From NCBI GenBank assembly GCA_015232395.1, contig JADFZT010000058.1, positions 1 to 32,855 of the forward strand: a stretch of 32,855 bases of DNA. The letters are read 5' to 3'. The notes beneath the pieces are model-generated. The model made no database searches, was not told the DNA's origin, and saw only the letters and a list, made by a program, of their open reading frames with translations. The translations under genes and the position numbers were made by a program. Below, piece after piece: positions 32,483 to 32,855 of the stretch. How positions within the stretch are numbered: position 1 is the first letter of the stretch; every line of letters begins with the position of its first letter. Origin of the DNA: Magnetococcales bacterium. Lineage in GTDB: Bacteria; Pseudomonadota; Magnetococcia; Magnetococcales; JADFZT01.

Positions 32483-32499
32483 TGTTGTTTAGAACAACA
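32483..32499 (+). other. Small hairpin after aroB
   Basis: TGTTGTT-TAG-AACAACA is a perfect 7-bp stem about 60 bases after the aroB stop, followed by T-rich DNA (32511-32531). It is AU-rich and therefore weak, and an alternative 8-bp pairing GTGTTGTT/AACAACAC (32473-32480 with 32493-32500) is possible. It may help transcription end before the 75-bp repeat. Confidence 0.4.
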
Positions 32500-32533
32500 C
32501 AACCTTAATATTTGTTTTTTGTTTTTTGTTTAT

Positions 32534-32608
32534 AAAATCAAGATCAAAGGACAGACCTTGGGGGGAAAGAATTCCCCCCAATCCCCCCCATCTTTTTTTT
32601 TAATAGTT
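32534..32608 (+). repeat. 75-bp dispersed terminator-like repeat, copy 2 (after aroB)
   Basis: It has the same length and about 95 percent identity with 15349-15423: AAAATCAAGATCAAAGG, the stem TTGGGGGG (32558-32565) with CCCCCCAA (32574-32581), a second C-tract, nine T (32593-32601) and AATAGTT. Here it lies between the converging aroB and cytochrome genes, where it would act as a terminator for aroB. Confidence 0.85.
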
Positions 32609-32617
32609 AGAACCTTT

Positions 32618-32855
32618 TTATTGCACCCGATAGTTGACGTGACAGCCTGCACAGGCTGAAGTGATGGCTCTTAAGGCTCCGAACACCTTTTCTGGATTCC
32701 CCTCCACCTCGGCATCCTGAACCACCTGCATAAAACGACTGGCCGCCCGATGCATGTCGGTGCCATATTGCTGCATCCCCTCCGGCATGAAACCCGCCAT
32801 ATGGTGCGCCCCATGAAGATCCAAGGCGCTCATACCCAGACGATTTTCCGCAATC
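32618..32855 (-). CDS. Cytochrome c'-like protein, C-terminal part (gene runs off the window)
   Basis: The frame remains open past the last base, so the N-terminus and signal peptide lie outside the window. The visible 79 residues are helical and end with CAGCHVNYRV, a CxxCH haem-attachment motif about ten residues from the C-terminus, as in class II cytochromes c'. The preceding SRFMQVVQDAEVEGNPEKVFGALRAITSAC fits the last two helices of the four-helix bundle. Periplasmic location is expected. Cytochromes c' bind NO and other gases; the exact role cannot be judged from this fragment. Confidence 0.8.
   Translation of the reverse strand, partial: IAENRLGMSALDLHGAHHMAGFMPEGMQQYGTDMHRAASRFMQVVQDAEVEGNPEKVFGALRAITSACAGCHVNYRVQ

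Noticed and set aside
1-32855. tRNA or rRNA genes, phage attachment sites, magnetosome genes
   Set aside because: I looked for cloverleaf T-arm sequences, rRNA-like stretches, integrases and mam/mms-type genes, and saw none.

Overview
The window is a stretch of chromosome from a moderately GC-rich Gram-negative bacterium of the Pseudomonadota. It carries sspB, ihfA, a sigma-32 gene (rpoH), htpX, a bifunctional class A penicillin-binding protein and a type IV pilus pilMNOPQ operon. The mixture would fit a deep-branching alphaproteobacterial lineage such as Magnetococcia, but that is an inference from gene content only, and no magnetosome gene is present.

Layout. Bases 1-600 hold the AT-rich remains of an unrecognised gene that looks frameshifted, followed by about 450 bases with nothing I can name. 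From 1056 to 8956 there is a mostly minus-strand run: sspB, a divergent ferredoxin-NADP reductase gene, a PolB-like 3'-5' exonuclease, an unknown exported protein, an L-2-hydroxyglutarate oxidase, a TPR-sulfotransferase fusion and a response regulator-Hpt protein that looks like the tail of a lost hybrid histidine kinase. From 9287 to 12737 htpX, rpe and rsmB form a tightly overlapping plus-strand operon, followed by a SulP anion transporter. Bases 14848-15439 are a repeat-rich intergenic region: a 155-bp inverted-repeat element, a 22-bp tandem array and several hairpins. One 75-bp terminator-like unit there recurs at 32534-32608. rsmA (ksgA) follows.

The most interesting segment is 16302-20242. 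It is a minus-strand, three-gene cassette with its own good sigma70-type promoter and a terminator just upstream: an OLD/SMC-like AAA ATPase with DUF3696-type features, a stand-alone TOPRIM-like protein starting in a GTGA overlap, and a DUF262 (GmrSD/ParB-like) protein without a visible HNH nuclease. Its composition is locally lower in GC, and it lies between housekeeping genes (plsC and rsmA). The architecture strongly suggests an anti-phage or anti-plasmid system that combines the ATPase+TOPRIM logic of PARIS/AbiL-type systems with a DUF262 protein. I do not know a named system with exactly this composition.

The remainder is conserved: plsC, rpoH, ihfA, mrcA (PBP1A), then the translationally coupled pilM-pilN-pilO-pilP-pilQ-aroB operon. 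PilM-N-O-P form the inner-membrane alignment complex and PilQ is the outer-membrane secretin. The window ends inside the C-terminal part of a cytochrome c'-like gene.
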